Both the position numbers and the translations under genes were made by a program. From contig JAIXRW010000059.1 in NCBI GenBank assembly GCA_027484985.1, positions 1 to 64,000 on the forward strand: a DNA stretch of 64,000 bases, read 5' to 3'. A model generated the notes under the pieces. The model saw only the letters and a list, made by a program, of their open reading frames with translations. It did not search any database and was not told the DNA's origin. Source of the stretch: Rhodobacter sp. GTDB taxonomy: Bacteria > Pseudomonadota > Alphaproteobacteria > Rhodobacterales > Rhodobacteraceae. Below are positions 52,797 to 61,281 of the stretch, piece after piece (within the stretch, counting starts at the first letter, position 1; each line of letters begins with the position of its first letter).

Positions 52797-53477
52797 CTTC
52801 CCCACCGGCACGTCCTTGATCGCAGGATAGACCATGCCGCCTGACACGATCAGCTTCGCCGCCTCGTCGGGTTTCATGTCCAGAAAGATCACGTCCCGCG
52901 CCGGCACATAAAGCAGCATCCCCGAGGTCAGCGGCGTCAGCGCGACAAAGACGGCGATCATCTCCTCGCCCGAAGGCAGCCGCGCCGCGATCTCGCCGCG
53001 CGGTTTGGTCGCCACCAGCCCCACCGCCCATGTCCCCTCACGCGGAAAGGGCACAAGGCAGGTGCGGTCAAATGACCGTTCCTTCTGGCTGAACACGGTT
53101 TCCGCAATCTGCTTGAACCCGCCATAGACCGACCGCACCACGGGCACACGGTCCACCAGCCGTTCGGCCTGCCGCACCAGCGACCGCCCGATCAGCCCGC
53201 GCGCCATCCAGCCGATGATGACGGTAAAGACCAGAAACACCGCCACCCCCACGCCCCGCAGCGGAAAGGCGGCTTCGGGGCCGAAGATGCGGTGCACGAT
53301 CGCCTCGGGCTGATAGGCGGCCGGGATCAGCGGCAATATCCAGCCGTCCAGCCAGCCGATCGCCGCCCATGTCAGCCACAGCGTCAGCCCCACGGGCAGC
53401 ACCACGACCAGCCCCGTCAGGAAACTGGCCCGCAGTCCGGCAAGCAGGCCGCGTTTGGGTTGGGTCGGCGTTGTCAT
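52794..53477 (-). CDS. DUF502 family membrane protein
   Basis: The 227-residue inner-membrane protein has two N-terminal helices (SFLTGLVVVLPVGLTLWLTWAAIGWL at 19-43 and GVGVAVFLVFTVIIGWMARG at 75-94). A conserved cytosolic domain follows, with RVPVVRSVYGGFKQIAETVF, SFDRTCLVPFPREGTWAVGLVT-like and LPSGEEMIAVFVALTPLTSGMLLYVP. Function is unknown in bacteria; plant relatives are the COV (continuous vascular ring) proteins. The stop codon lies in the end of the palindrome array. Confidence 0.9.
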   Translation of the reverse strand: MTTPTQPKRGLLAGLRASFLTGLVVVLPVGLTLWLTWAAIGWLDGWILPLIPAAYQPEAIVHRIFGPEAAFPLRGVGVAVFLVFTVIIGWMARGLIGRSLVRQAERLVDRVPVVRSVYGGFKQIAETVFSQKERSFDRTCLVPFPREGTWAVGLVATKPRGEIAARLPSGEEMIAVFVALTPLTSGMLLYVPARDVIFLDMKPDEAAKLIVSGGMVYPAIKDVPVGK

Positions 53478-53530
53478 ACGTTGGGTTCCCCGTTCCGCGC
53501 CAATCTAGGCAGCCGCGCGCCCCGCTGCAA

Positions 53531-54439
53531 TCATCCCGCCGCCAAGGCGCGGGCGATATCTGCCGCCAGACGCGCATTGTTCAGCACAAGCGCGATATTG
53601 GCCGCCAGTGACCGCCCTTCGGTCAGCTCGAAGATGCGCCCCAGCAGGAAGGGCGTCACCGCCTTGGCCGCAATCCCCTTGGCCGCCGCCTCGGCCAGCG
53701 CGGCCTCGATCACCGGCACGATCACCTCGCGCGCGATCTCGTCCTTGGCTGGAATGGGGTTGGCCACCAGCTGCCCCCCCGGCAGGCCCAGCACCGCCCG
53801 CATCCGGTGCGCGGCGGCAATCGCGCCCGCATCATCCATCCGCAACGGCGCCTTCAGCCCCGATGACCGCGACCAGAAGGCGGGAAATTCGTCCTGCCCA
53901 TAGGCAATCACCGGCACCCCCGCCGTTTCCAGATATTCCAGCGTTTTCGGCAGGTCGAGGATCGCCTTGGCCCCCGCCGCCACCACTGTCACCGCCGTCT
54001 GCGCCAGTTCGGCAAGGTCAGCCGAAATGTCGAAACTCGTCTCCGCCCCGCGATGCACCCCGCCGATGCCGCCCGTGGCAAAGACGGAAATCCCCGCCAG
54101 CCGCGCACAGATCATGGTTGCCGCCACCGTCGTGGCCCCCGTGCCGCCCGTGGCGACACAAGCCGCCAGATCGGCGCGGCTCAGCTTGGCCACATCCTGC
54201 GCCTGACCCAGCCGTTCCAGCCCGGCATCGGTCAGACCCACATGGATACGCCCCGCCATCACGGCCATGGTCGCAGGCACCGCCCCGCCCGCCCGCACCG
54301 CCGCCTCGACCGCGCGCGCGGTTTCCACATTCTGCGGCCAGGGCATGCCATGGGTGATGATCGTCGATTCCAGCGCCACCACGGGCTTGCCCGCCTTCAG
54401 CGCGGCATCAACCTCGGGGGCGAAAGTCAGGGGCAACAT
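53531..54439 (-). CDS. psuG: pseudouridine-5'-phosphate glycosidase
   Basis: Cleaves the C-C bond of pseudouridine 5'-phosphate to uracil and ribose 5-phosphate. The 302 residues show the family core ALESTIITHGMPWPQNVETA with the catalytic glutamate, VCAVATGG-like CVATGGTGATTVAATM, FATGGIGGVHRGAETSFDISADL, and GRIFELTEGRSLAANIALV at the C-terminus. The start codon immediately follows the stop of the DUF1349 gene, so the two are coupled. With PsuK it forms a complete salvage/catabolic pathway. No pseudouridine transporter gene is next to it. Confidence 0.96.
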   Translation of the reverse strand: MLPLTFAPEVDAALKAGKPVVALESTIITHGMPWPQNVETARAVEAAVRAGGAVPATMAVMAGRIHVGLTDAGLERLGQAQDVAKLSRADLAACVATGGTGATTVAATMICARLAGISVFATGGIGGVHRGAETSFDISADLAELAQTAVTVVAAGAKAILDLPKTLEYLETAGVPVIAYGQDEFPAFWSRSSGLKAPLRMDDAGAIAAAHRMRAVLGLPGGQLVANPIPAKDEIAREVIVPVIEAALAEAAAKGIAAKAVTPFLLGRIFELTEGRSLAANIALVLNNARLAADIARALAAG

Positions 54440-55015
54440 TCAATGGTCCTCATGCAGGGCACGCGGGATGGCAGGCCCGCAGCGGTAATCCGAAAACGTG
54501 GCGCGAAAGCCCGCGCGTTCCGGCGAACAGGCCATGATCCCCACCCGCGCCGCTTCGACGGACAAGGGCGCCAGCCGCGCCATGATCCAGCCGCCCGCAG
54601 GATCGGCCACCTGCACGCGCACCGCATCATCGTGCCGCGTCAGCCGCAGGCGCAGGCGGTCTGCGGGAAAGGGCAGGGGCATCGTGGCCCAGTCCGATGT
54701 GCCATTGGTAACCACGGTGGAAAACACCGCCCGCCCGTCCGTCACCTCGACCCCGCATTTGATCCACTGCGTCTGCGACACCAGCAGCATCAGCCCCGCC
54801 TGATCATACAGCGTCTCGTATTCCCCCGCGACCGTGACCTCGGCACTGAAATCGCCCGTCACCCCATGGGCCAGCACATGGCCGGAATGGCGGGTAAATC
54901 CGTAAAACGTCTCGCGCCAGAAATCGGTCTGCCCGCCCGTCACCACGCTCAGCCCCTCCGGCCCCTCAAGGACCGAAGGTGGAGGGTTCAGCCACTCCAT
55001 GCCCGCAAAACTCAT
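54440..55015 (-). CDS. DUF1349 (LamG-like) protein within the pseudouridine operon
   Basis: The 191-residue protein has the concanavalin-like DUF1349 fold: GMEWLNPPPSVLEGPEGLSV, TDFWRETFYGFTRHSGH, YDQAGLMLLVSQTQWIKCGVEVTDG and RVGIMACSPERAGFRATFSDY. No signal peptide. It sits between psuK (4-base overlap) and psuG (no gap), so co-translation with both is nearly certain. Related YesU/regulation proteins of this family have unknown activity, possibly carbohydrate binding. A role in pseudouridine or C-nucleoside use is inferred from context only. Confidence 0.85.
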   Translation of the reverse strand: MSFAGMEWLNPPPSVLEGPEGLSVVTGGQTDFWRETFYGFTRHSGHVLAHGVTGDFSAEVTVAGEYETLYDQAGLMLLVSQTQWIKCGVEVTDGRAVFSTVVTNGTSDWATMPLPFPADRLRLRLTRHDDAVRVQVADPAGGWIMARLAPLSVEAARVGIMACSPERAGFRATFSDYRCGPAIPRALHEDH

Positions 55016-55908
55016 GCCGGAACCTCTCCGCTCACATATGTGGCCGCCGCCTTGATCGCGGCCTGCAAGGCGCCCGCCCGGTCCAGCCCGCGCCGTTCGG
55101 CCACGATATGCGCCGCCATGAAGGTATCGCCCGCGCCCGTCACCCGCGTGACCAGCACCTTCGGCGGCGTGCCGGTGATGACACCCGCGCCCGCCGTGCC
55201 CTCGGCGCACAAATGCCCGCCATCGGTGACCAGCACCCGCGCCGCCCCCCGCGCCAGCAGCCCCGCCGCCGCCGCGGCGGCATCGGCAAACTCGGCCTTG
55301 GCGATCAGCGCGGCCTCTTCCAGATTGACGTAAAGCACCGCCCCCCGGTGGCCCAGCATCGGCACCAGCCGCTCGGCCTTGCCGGGGCTTGCGGGCGCGA
55401 TCCGCAGGTCAGCGGCGGCAAACAGGGGCGAGGCGGCAATCTCGGCCAGCAATTGCGCCGTCAGGTTGCCATCCAGCGCGATGGGCCCCGCCCATGGCGC
55501 GGCGGCCGACCCCAACGCGCCATCCCCCAAGGGGCGCAAAATCTTGTCACCCGCCGCTTCCAACGAATGGGCATCCGCAATCGCGGCAATCAGCCCGTTC
55601 GCCCCTTCAATGGCCATATACCGGTCCGTGGGCAGATCGTCCGACCGATAGGCATAGGCGGTTTCCACCCCCAGCCGCGCGCAGGCGGCAACCAGTTCGT
55701 CGCCTTCCGCATCGCGCCCGATCGAGGTCAGCACCGCAGGGCGCAGCCCGAACCGCGCCAGCGTCATGGCGATGTTCATCGCCACCCCTCCGGGCAGCCG
55801 CGTGATCCGCCCGGGCACATCCGACCCCACCCGCATCGACAGATGCGACCGGCCGATGATGTCCCACAGGATGGACCCGATACACAGAATGTCAGGACGC
55901 GCGTTCAT
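55012..55908 (-). CDS. psuK: PfkB-family pseudouridine kinase
   Basis: Ribokinase-fold kinase of 298 residues that would phosphorylate pseudouridine to the substrate of PsuG. The first PfkB region is GGVAMNIAMTLARFGLRPAVLTSIGRDAEGD, and the second, with the anion hole and catalytic aspartate, is VTRVTGAGDTFMAAHI. The start at MNARPDILCIGSILWDIIG is chosen over a longer frame with a low-complexity leader. Overlap with DUF1349 and the following psuG set the substrate call; without them the ligand would be undefined. Confidence 0.88.
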   Translation of the reverse strand: MNARPDILCIGSILWDIIGRSHLSMRVGSDVPGRITRLPGGVAMNIAMTLARFGLRPAVLTSIGRDAEGDELVAACARLGVETAYAYRSDDLPTDRYMAIEGANGLIAAIADAHSLEAAGDKILRPLGDGALGSAAAPWAGPIALDGNLTAQLLAEIAASPLFAAADLRIAPASPGKAERLVPMLGHRGAVLYVNLEEAALIAKAEFADAAAAAAGLLARGAARVLVTDGGHLCAEGTAGAGVITGTPPKVLVTRVTGAGDTFMAAHIVAERRGLDRAGALQAAIKAAATYVSGEVPA

Positions 55909-56128
55909 CCCGCCATCTAGAGGCGAAGGGCAGGGGCTTTCAACCCACCGCATCAAATCCCCCGCCCTCCAACGCGGGCTTGCATGCCGCCCCGAAACCC
56001 GCTAAGGCGGCGCCACTTCACAGGCGAGGCTTGGGCTTTGCGGGGAGAAATCCCGCATTGTCCGCCGGTTGGGGGCACCCGCCCCTGAAAACGGCTTCGC
56101 CAAGGTTCAAACCGGAAAAGGATAAGAC

Positions 56129-56893
56129 ATGGCTCTTCCCGAGTTTTCCATGCGCCAGCTGCTTGAAGCAGGCGTTCACTACGGCCACCAGACCCAGCGC
56201 TGGAATCCGCGCATGGGCGAATACATCTATGGCGACCGCAACGGCATCCACATCATCGACCTGACGCAAACCGTCCCGATGCTGGATCAGGCGCTGAAAG
56301 TCGTGCGCGACACCGTGGCCAAGGGCGGTCGCATCCTGTTCGTCGGCACCAAGCGTCAGGCCCAGAAGGCCATCGCCGAAGCCGCCGAAAAATGCGCCCA
56401 GTTCTACATGAATCACCGTTGGCTCGGCGGCACGCTGACCAACTGGCAGACCGTGTCGAAATCGATCCAGCGCCTCAAGCAGATCGACGAGATCATGGCC
56501 AACGGCGCCGAAGGCCTGACCAAGAAAGAACGCCTGAACCTTGAACGCGAACAGGGCAAACTTCAGGCCTCGCTTGGCGGCATCCGCGAAATGGGTGGCA
56601 CCCCGGACCTCATCTTCATCATCGATGTGGGCAAGGAAGACCTCGCCATCCTCGAAGCGCAGAAGCTGGGCATCCCGGTCGTGGCCGTGGTCGATACCAA
56701 CTGCTCGCCCAAGGGCGTCGATTACGTGATCCCCGGCAATGACGATGCCGCCCGCGCCATCGCGCTCTATTGCGACCTGATCGCCCGCGCCGCACTTGAC
56801 GGCATGTCGGCCCAGCTTGGCGCCGCCGGCGTTGACCTCGGCGCGCTGGAAGTGGCGCCCGAAGAAGAAGCCGTCGCCGCAGTCGAAGCCTGA
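56129..56893 (+). CDS. rpsB: 30S ribosomal protein S2
   Basis: Ribosomal protein S2, 254 residues, with [29 protein letters not shown] at the start, [19 protein letters not shown] and [14 protein letters not shown]. The C-terminal extension is rich in Glu/Ala ([14 protein letters not shown]), as in other alphaproteobacteria. The AAAAGGATAAGAC ribosome site is clear. A leader of about 170 bases with several small GC stems precedes it, which could carry S2 autoregulation. It is followed by tsf after a hairpin. Confidence 0.98.
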   Translation: MALPEFSMRQLLEAGVHYGHQTQRWNPRMGEYIYGDRNGIHIIDLTQTVPMLDQALKVVRDTVAKGGRILFVGTKRQAQKAIAEAAEKCAQFYMNHRWLGGTLTNWQTVSKSIQRLKQIDEIMANGAEGLTKKERLNLEREQGKLQASLGGIREMGGTPDLIFIIDVGKEDLAILEAQKLGIPVVAVVDTNCSPKGVDYVIPGNDDAARAIALYCDLIARAALDGMSAQLGAAGVDLGALEVAPEEEAVAAVEA

Positions 56894-56913
56894 TCGGCTG
56901 TCACACAGGCTTA

Positions 56914-56937
56914 ACCCGGCAGCGTTAGCTGCCGGGT
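56914..56937 (+). promoter_or_regulatory. rpsB-tsf intercistronic hairpin
   Basis: A perfect 10-bp stem (ACCCGGCAGC/GCTGCCGGGT) with a GTTA loop lies between the two genes, 21 bases after the rpsB stop. It lacks a T-run. Similar hairpins attenuate or process the rpsB-tsf mRNA elsewhere. Confidence 0.6.
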
Positions 56938-56964
56938 CATCCAATTCGATTTATGAGGTCTGAC

Positions 56965-57873
56965 ATGACGATCACCGCAGCGATGGTGAAGGAACTGCGC
57001 GATTCGACCGGCGCAGGGATGATGGATGCCAAAAAGGCGCTGACCGAAACCGATGGCGACATGCAGGCCGCGGTTGACTGGCTCCGCACCAAAGGTCTGG
57101 CGAAAGCCGCCAAAAAGGCCGACCGCGTCGCGGCCGAGGGCCTTGTCGGCGTGGCCGTGCGCGATGGCCGCGGCGTCGCGGTCGAGATCAACTCGGAAAC
57201 CGACTTTGTCGGCAAGAACGCCGATTTCCAGTCGCTCGTCCGCGAAGTGACCAAACTCGCGCTCGAAACCGGCGAATCGGTCGAGGTGCTGAAAGCCTCG
57301 CACCTCAACGGTGAACCGGTGGAAACCGTGATCCAGAACGCCATCGCCCGCATCGGCGAAAACATGACCCTGCGCCGCATGCACGTTCTGGAAGGCGATA
57401 CCATCGTCTCCTACGTCCACAATGCCGCGACCGATGGCATGGGCAAGATCGGCGTCCTCGTGGCGCTCAAGGGCGATGCCGCCAAGGCGCAGGCCATCGG
57501 CAAGCAATTCGCCATGCACATCGCCGCGACCTCGCCCTTGGCGCTGTCGGAAGCCTCGCTCGATCCGGCCGTGGTCGAACGCGAACTCGCCGTGCAAACC
57601 GCCAAGGCGCTGGAAGAAAACGCAGCCTCGGCCAAGCCCAAGCCCGAAGCCGTGATCACCAACAACATCATCCCGGGCCGGATGAAAAAGTTCCTGTCGG
57701 AAGTCACGCTTCTGGGTCAGGCCTTCGTCATCAACCCCGATGTGACCGTTGAACAGGCCGCGAAAGATGCAGGCGTCGAAATCACCGGTTTCGCCCGCGT
57801 CGCCGTGGGCGAGGGGATCGAAAAGGAAAAGGAAGACTTCGCCGCCGAAGTCGCCAAGATGGCGCAGGCCTGA
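56965..57873 (+). CDS. tsf: elongation factor Ts
   Basis: Nucleotide exchange factor for EF-Tu, 302 residues. N-terminal UBA-like domain [26 protein letters not shown], then the TDFVGKN motif region ([16 protein letters not shown]) that contacts EF-Tu, and both core subdomains ending in [13 protein letters not shown]. The ATG at 56965 has GAGG upstream; an ATG four codons earlier overlaps that ribosome site. A terminator with a GAAA tetraloop follows. Confidence 0.98.
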   Translation: MTITAAMVKELRDSTGAGMMDAKKALTETDGDMQAAVDWLRTKGLAKAAKKADRVAAEGLVGVAVRDGRGVAVEINSETDFVGKNADFQSLVREVTKLALETGESVEVLKASHLNGEPVETVIQNAIARIGENMTLRRMHVLEGDTIVSYVHNAATDGMGKIGVLVALKGDAAKAQAIGKQFAMHIAATSPLALSEASLDPAVVERELAVQTAKALEENAASAKPKPEAVITNNIIPGRMKKFLSEVTLLGQAFVINPDVTVEQAAKDAGVEITGFARVAVGEGIEKEKEDFAAEVAKMAQA

Positions 57874-57897
57874 TCCTTCTTCCAATCTGCAAAGAAA

Positions 57898-57932
57898 AAC
57901 GGTGCAGCCCGAAAGGGTTGCACCGTTCTTGT
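57898..57932 (+). terminator. Rho-independent terminator after tsf
   Basis: A 13-bp stem (AACGGTGCAGCCC with GGGTTGCACCGTT, one G-T pair) is closed by a GAAA tetraloop and followed by CTTGT. It ends the rpsB-tsf transcript and faces the convergent LuxR gene. Confidence 0.8.
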
Positions 57933-58083
57933 ATCGGGCGGTACCGCCGTCACTGTCCGGGCCGTGAAATTCCGGCCGCATCCTGCGCCGTCGCCACGCG
58001 GGACCAATCCTCCGCTCATGGCCTGCGACGCCCTCGCTTGAAAGGACGCGTTAACCTTCTGCCGAAGCCGCCGCAAAGGTAAG

Positions 58084-58863
58084 TCAGGAATTCCCTACCT
58101 CGTCGCCATCGGGGCGCACGAAGATCATGTTCAAAAGCGCGGCCTTTGCCACGGCCTGCGCGGTGGTTTCGACCGCCAGCGCCTCGCGCGCAAGGCGCAG
58201 GTGCTTTTCCACCATCGCGGCCGATACCCCCATCAGCATCGCGATATCCCCCGCCGTCTTGCCATCGGCCACCCATTCCAGCGCCTCGCGCTGGCGGTCG
58301 GTCAGGGTGCGGCGGCGGTTCTGCGCGGGCAACTGCACGATCCGCAGATGCATCATATGCGCCACGGCCTGAATCTCGGCCCCCCGCGCGGCCCAGATCG
58401 CTTCGACATCCGCCGCCGACAGCCCCACATCCGCAATCAACCCCAGCGCCCCCTTTGACCGGGCCGATGTTTCTGGAAAGCTGATCGTCACCCCCGCCGT
58501 GATACCCATCGCGGCATTCTGCATCACCGCGTCCATCTCGTCGGCCGTCAGCTCGCCCCGCTCCAGCATCTCGCGCACAAAGGCCCAGGTGGTGCAGCCG
58601 GTATTGCGCTGCGCCCATTTCCAGACCGGCGTGCGCGCATATAACCCTTCGGAAAAATACCGCCGCGCATATTCCGGCCCTGCGGTTGTAAGATAGATCA
58701 CATCGTCCGGGTTGCCGATCGAACTGGCATAGCGAAACCGCGTATAGCCGTAATTCACCCGCGAAAAACCACATTCCGCAAAAAACGCGGTCGCGGCTTC
58801 CCAGACCGGGCCGACCGAACCCGCCTCCGCGATGCGGACAAGCAGGCCTAAAGCATCATTCAC
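58084..58863 (-). CDS. LuxR-type regulator with autoinducer-binding domain (LuxR solo)
   Basis: The 259-residue protein has an autoinducer-binding domain (about 10-165) and a LuxR HTH at 185-250 (LTDRQREALEWVADGKTAGDIA, MGVSAAMVEKHLRLAREAL). Aligning by eye with TraR, Y61, P71, W85 and G113 are retained (Y69, P79, W93, G120). W57 appears as Y65 and D70 as T78, both contacts to the acyl-homoserine lactone head group. No luxI-type synthase is in the window. It could sense an altered or non-AHL ligand. Convergent with tsf, divergent from the FAD oxidoreductase. Confidence 0.85.
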   Translation of the reverse strand: MNDALGLLVRIAEAGSVGPVWEAATAFFAECGFSRVNYGYTRFRYASSIGNPDDVIYLTTAGPEYARRYFSEGLYARTPVWKWAQRNTGCTTWAFVREMLERGELTADEMDAVMQNAAMGITAGVTISFPETSARSKGALGLIADVGLSAADVEAIWAARGAEIQAVAHMMHLRIVQLPAQNRRRTLTDRQREALEWVADGKTAGDIAMLMGVSAAMVEKHLRLAREALAVETTAQAVAKAALLNMIFVRPDGDEVGNS

Positions 58864-58987
58864 TCGAATTCCTCCACCCGTTTTCCGGCCCGATTTCCGG
58901 CACGGGTTGTTCTATCCATGCATCTGTCATACCCAAGCTTCCGACAGGGAGTCGAGAAGTTAAACAAGATTAACAAAGGCTGGCAGG

Positions 58988-60160
58988 ATGCAAGCGGATG
59001 TTGTGGTGATCGGCGGGTCGGTGATGGGGGCCTCGGTGGCCTTTTGGCTGACCAAACTGCATCCCGGCCTTGATGTGCTGGTCGTCGAACGTGACCCCAG
59101 CTTTGCCCGCGCCTCGACAGCCCTTTCAGCCGCGGGCATCCGCCAGCAATTCACCACACCCGTCAATGTCGAACTGTCGCGCTTCGGCATCGATTTCATC
59201 AAGAATTTCGAACACCGCCTTGGCCATGATGTCGGCATCCCCAGCCTTGGCCTGCGCGAAAATGGCTATCTTTTCCTTGCCACCACAGGGTCAGCCCTTG
59301 CCACCTTGGGCGATGTCGCCACCATGCAGCGCAACCACGGCGCCGCAACCGAGATTTGGGGCCCCGATCAGGTGGCCCAGCGTTACCCGTGGCTCAACAC
59401 AGCCGATCTGACCGGCGCCAGCTTTGGCCCCCGCGACGAAGGGTTCTTCGACAATATGGGCCTCGTCACCGGTTTTCGCGCCGCCGCACGGGCGCAGGGC
59501 GTGCGCTTCGTCACCGATACCGTCACCGCCATCACTGTGCAATCGGGCCGCGTGACGGGGGTGACCTTGGGGCAGGGGGGCGATGTCGCCTGTTCCCGCG
59601 CCGTCAATGCCGCAGGCCCCCGCGCGGCCGAGGTGATGCAAATGGCGGGCCTCGACCTTGCGGTCGAACCGCGCAAGCGCACCGTCTTCGTGATCGACGC
59701 CCCCAATGCCCGCCACCCCGAGGCGCCGCTGCTGGTGGACCGCGATTACTGGATCCGCCCCGAACACGCCCAATGGATCACCGCCACCGTGCCCGCCCAG
59801 GACGGCCCCTGCGCGCAGGATGATTTCGACGCCGATTTCGCCCTGTGGGAAGATGTGATCTGGCCCGCCCTCTGGCACCGCGCGCCGGGCTTTGACGCGG
59901 TCAAGGTGGTGCGCCACTGGGTCGGGCATTACGAATACAACGCGCTTGACCAGAACGCCGTGCTGGGCCCGCATCCCGCGCTGCCGAACCTTTACCTTAT
60001 CAACGGCTTTTCCGGCCACGGCCTGCAACAGGCGCCGGGGGCAGGGCGGGGGGTTGCCGAACATATCCTGTTCGGCGGCTGGCGCAGCCTCGATCTGTCC
60101 GACCTGTCGGTGGACCGGATGGTGGCGGGCAAACCTTTCCTGGAACTTGCCGTCGTCTAG
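58988..60160 (+). CDS. FAD-dependent oxidoreductase (DAO family, FOXRED1-like)
   Basis: Amine/amino-acid oxidase-fold flavoprotein of 390 residues. The Rossmann motif VVVIGGSVMGASVAFWL and acidic ribose contact VVERDPSFARASTALSAAGIRQQ are at the N-terminus. FGPRDEGFFDNMGLVTGFRAAARAQGV is typical of the sarcosine-oxidase/FOXRED1 branch, and the FAD-binding C-terminal glycine motif is GFSGHGLQQAPGAGRGVAEHIL. The substrate is unknown; FOXRED1 in mitochondria assists complex I. No cognate partner subunit is next to it. No strong ribosome site is seen. Confidence 0.85.
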   Translation: MQADVVVIGGSVMGASVAFWLTKLHPGLDVLVVERDPSFARASTALSAAGIRQQFTTPVNVELSRFGIDFIKNFEHRLGHDVGIPSLGLRENGYLFLATTGSALATLGDVATMQRNHGAATEIWGPDQVAQRYPWLNTADLTGASFGPRDEGFFDNMGLVTGFRAAARAQGVRFVTDTVTAITVQSGRVTGVTLGQGGDVACSRAVNAAGPRAAEVMQMAGLDLAVEPRKRTVFVIDAPNARHPEAPLLVDRDYWIRPEHAQWITATVPAQDGPCAQDDFDADFALWEDVIWPALWHRAPGFDAVKVVRHWVGHYEYNALDQNAVLGPHPALPNLYLINGFSGHGLQQAPGAGRGVAEHILFGGWRSLDLSDLSVDRMVAGKPFLELAVV

Positions 60161-60206
60161 GAAAGGCGTGCATCACCTGTGCATCGGTTGTGCTTCGCCC
60201 GGCCGG

Positions 60207-60908
60207 TCAGGCCAGATGCCCCGCCGCCATCTCGGCCGCCTTGCGGATCGCCGCGATATTCGCGCCATAGGGGGCAGGGTTTTCGACCGAACCCCCTGAA
60301 AACACGGCAGAACCCGCCACCAGCACATCGGCCCCCGCCGCCGCGACCAAGGGCGCCGTTTCAACCGTCACGCCGCCATCGATTTCGATATGGATCGGCC
60401 GCGCCCCGATCAGGCCACGCAAGGAACGCACCTTATCCACTTGGGAATGAATGAATTTCTGCCCGCCAAAGCCGGGGTTGACCGTCATCACGCAGACAAG
60501 GTCGATCATGTCCAGAACCTGCGCCACCGCCTCGATCCCGCTGCCCGGATTGATCGCCAGACCCGCCTTTTTTCCAGTATTCCGAATGGCTTGCAAGGTG
60601 CGGTGAATATGCGGCCCGCTTTCCAGATGCGCGGTGATGATATCTGCACCCGCCGCGGCATAGGCCTCGATATATTGATCGACCGGCGCGATCATCAGAT
60701 GCACATCCATCACGCCCTTGATATGCGGGCGGATCGCCTTGCAAGTGGCTGGCCCGAAAGTCAAATTCGGCACGAAATGGCCGTCCATCACATCGACATG
60801 CACCCAGTCGGCACCCTGCGCCTCGATGGCGCGGCACTCGGCCCCGAAATTGGCGAAATCGGCCGAAAGGATCGACGGCGCGATCTTGATAGCGCGTGAG
60901 AACGGCAT
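60207..60908 (-). CDS. rpe: ribulose-phosphate 3-epimerase
   Basis: Interconverts ribulose 5-phosphate and xylulose 5-phosphate in the pentose phosphate pathway and Calvin cycle. The 233-residue TIM barrel begins IKIAPSILSADFANFG and has the metal/catalytic pair in HVDVMDGHFVPN and VMTVNPGFGGQKFI, with the second aspartate in IEIDGGV. Length is normal. It is a single-gene unit on the minus strand; nothing here links it to a cbb operon. Confidence 0.96.
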   Translation of the reverse strand: MPFSRAIKIAPSILSADFANFGAECRAIEAQGADWVHVDVMDGHFVPNLTFGPATCKAIRPHIKGVMDVHLMIAPVDQYIEAYAAAGADIITAHLESGPHIHRTLQAIRNTGKKAGLAINPGSGIEAVAQVLDMIDLVCVMTVNPGFGGQKFIHSQVDKVRSLRGLIGARPIHIEIDGGVTVETAPLVAAAGADVLVAGSAVFSGGSVENPAPYGANIAAIRKAAEMAAGHLA

Positions 60909-61060
60909 GGAAACCTCTGCAAAAGCTTTGTCTGTCAGGCTTTACCCCGTCAGAAGCAACAGGACCAGTCAGGCAAACCATGCAACGATAAATTCTTCCC
61001 CGGCACGGGACATTCCCGCAAAATCCGGCATATAGGCCTGCGCAGCCCATATAAATATGA

Positions 61061-61076
61061 CATAATATTGATTATG
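61061..61076. repeat. AT-rich inverted repeat upstream of rpe
   Basis: CATAAT-ATTG-ATTATG, a perfect 6-base inverted repeat in the only clearly AT-rich intergenic stretch (about 61040-61080), between rpe and tRNA-Arg. It could be an operator, a promoter region or the fading end of the tRNA transcript. No T-run terminator is seen for tRNA-Arg. Confidence 0.5.
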
Positions 61077-61140
61077 CGAAAACCAGATCACGCAGCAACA
61101 CCCCGCCCCGAAACCGCCTGTGCCACAAAAAAGCGAAATC

Positions 61141-61217
61141 TGGCGCACCCAGCACGATTCGAACGTGCGACCTTTGCCTTCGGAGGGCAACGCTCTATCC
61201 AGCTGAGCTATGGGTGC
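61141..61217 (-). tRNA. tRNA-Arg (anticodon CCG)
   Basis: Minus strand, 77 bases with an encoded CCA (61141-61143) and discriminator G. Acceptor GCACCCA/TGGGTGC, D-arm GCTCAGCTGGATAGAGC. The anticodon stem is TTGCC/GGCAA with loop CTCCGAA, giving CCG, which reads CGG. The T-arm is GCACGTTCGAATCGTGC. No introns or odd pairs. Confidence 0.95.
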
Positions 61218-61281
61218 GCTGTGCGACCCGATTACCGAAATGCCGCAGGCAATGCAACGGCATATCGGTCACGGGCGGCGT

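Noticed and set aside
55957-56128. Specific S2-binding riboregulator upstream of rpsB
   Set aside because: Several GC stems are present, but none matches a leader I can name, so it is mentioned only in the rpsB entry.
58960-58974. TTAA-N6-TTAAC as a CtrA site upstream of the FAD oxidoreductase
   Set aside because: Spacing is 6 instead of 7 and the position is next to the start codon; one such match is expected by chance.
60969-61190. 73-residue minus-strand frame ending before rpe
   Set aside because: It runs through tRNA-Arg and an AT-rich stretch, with no ribosome site.
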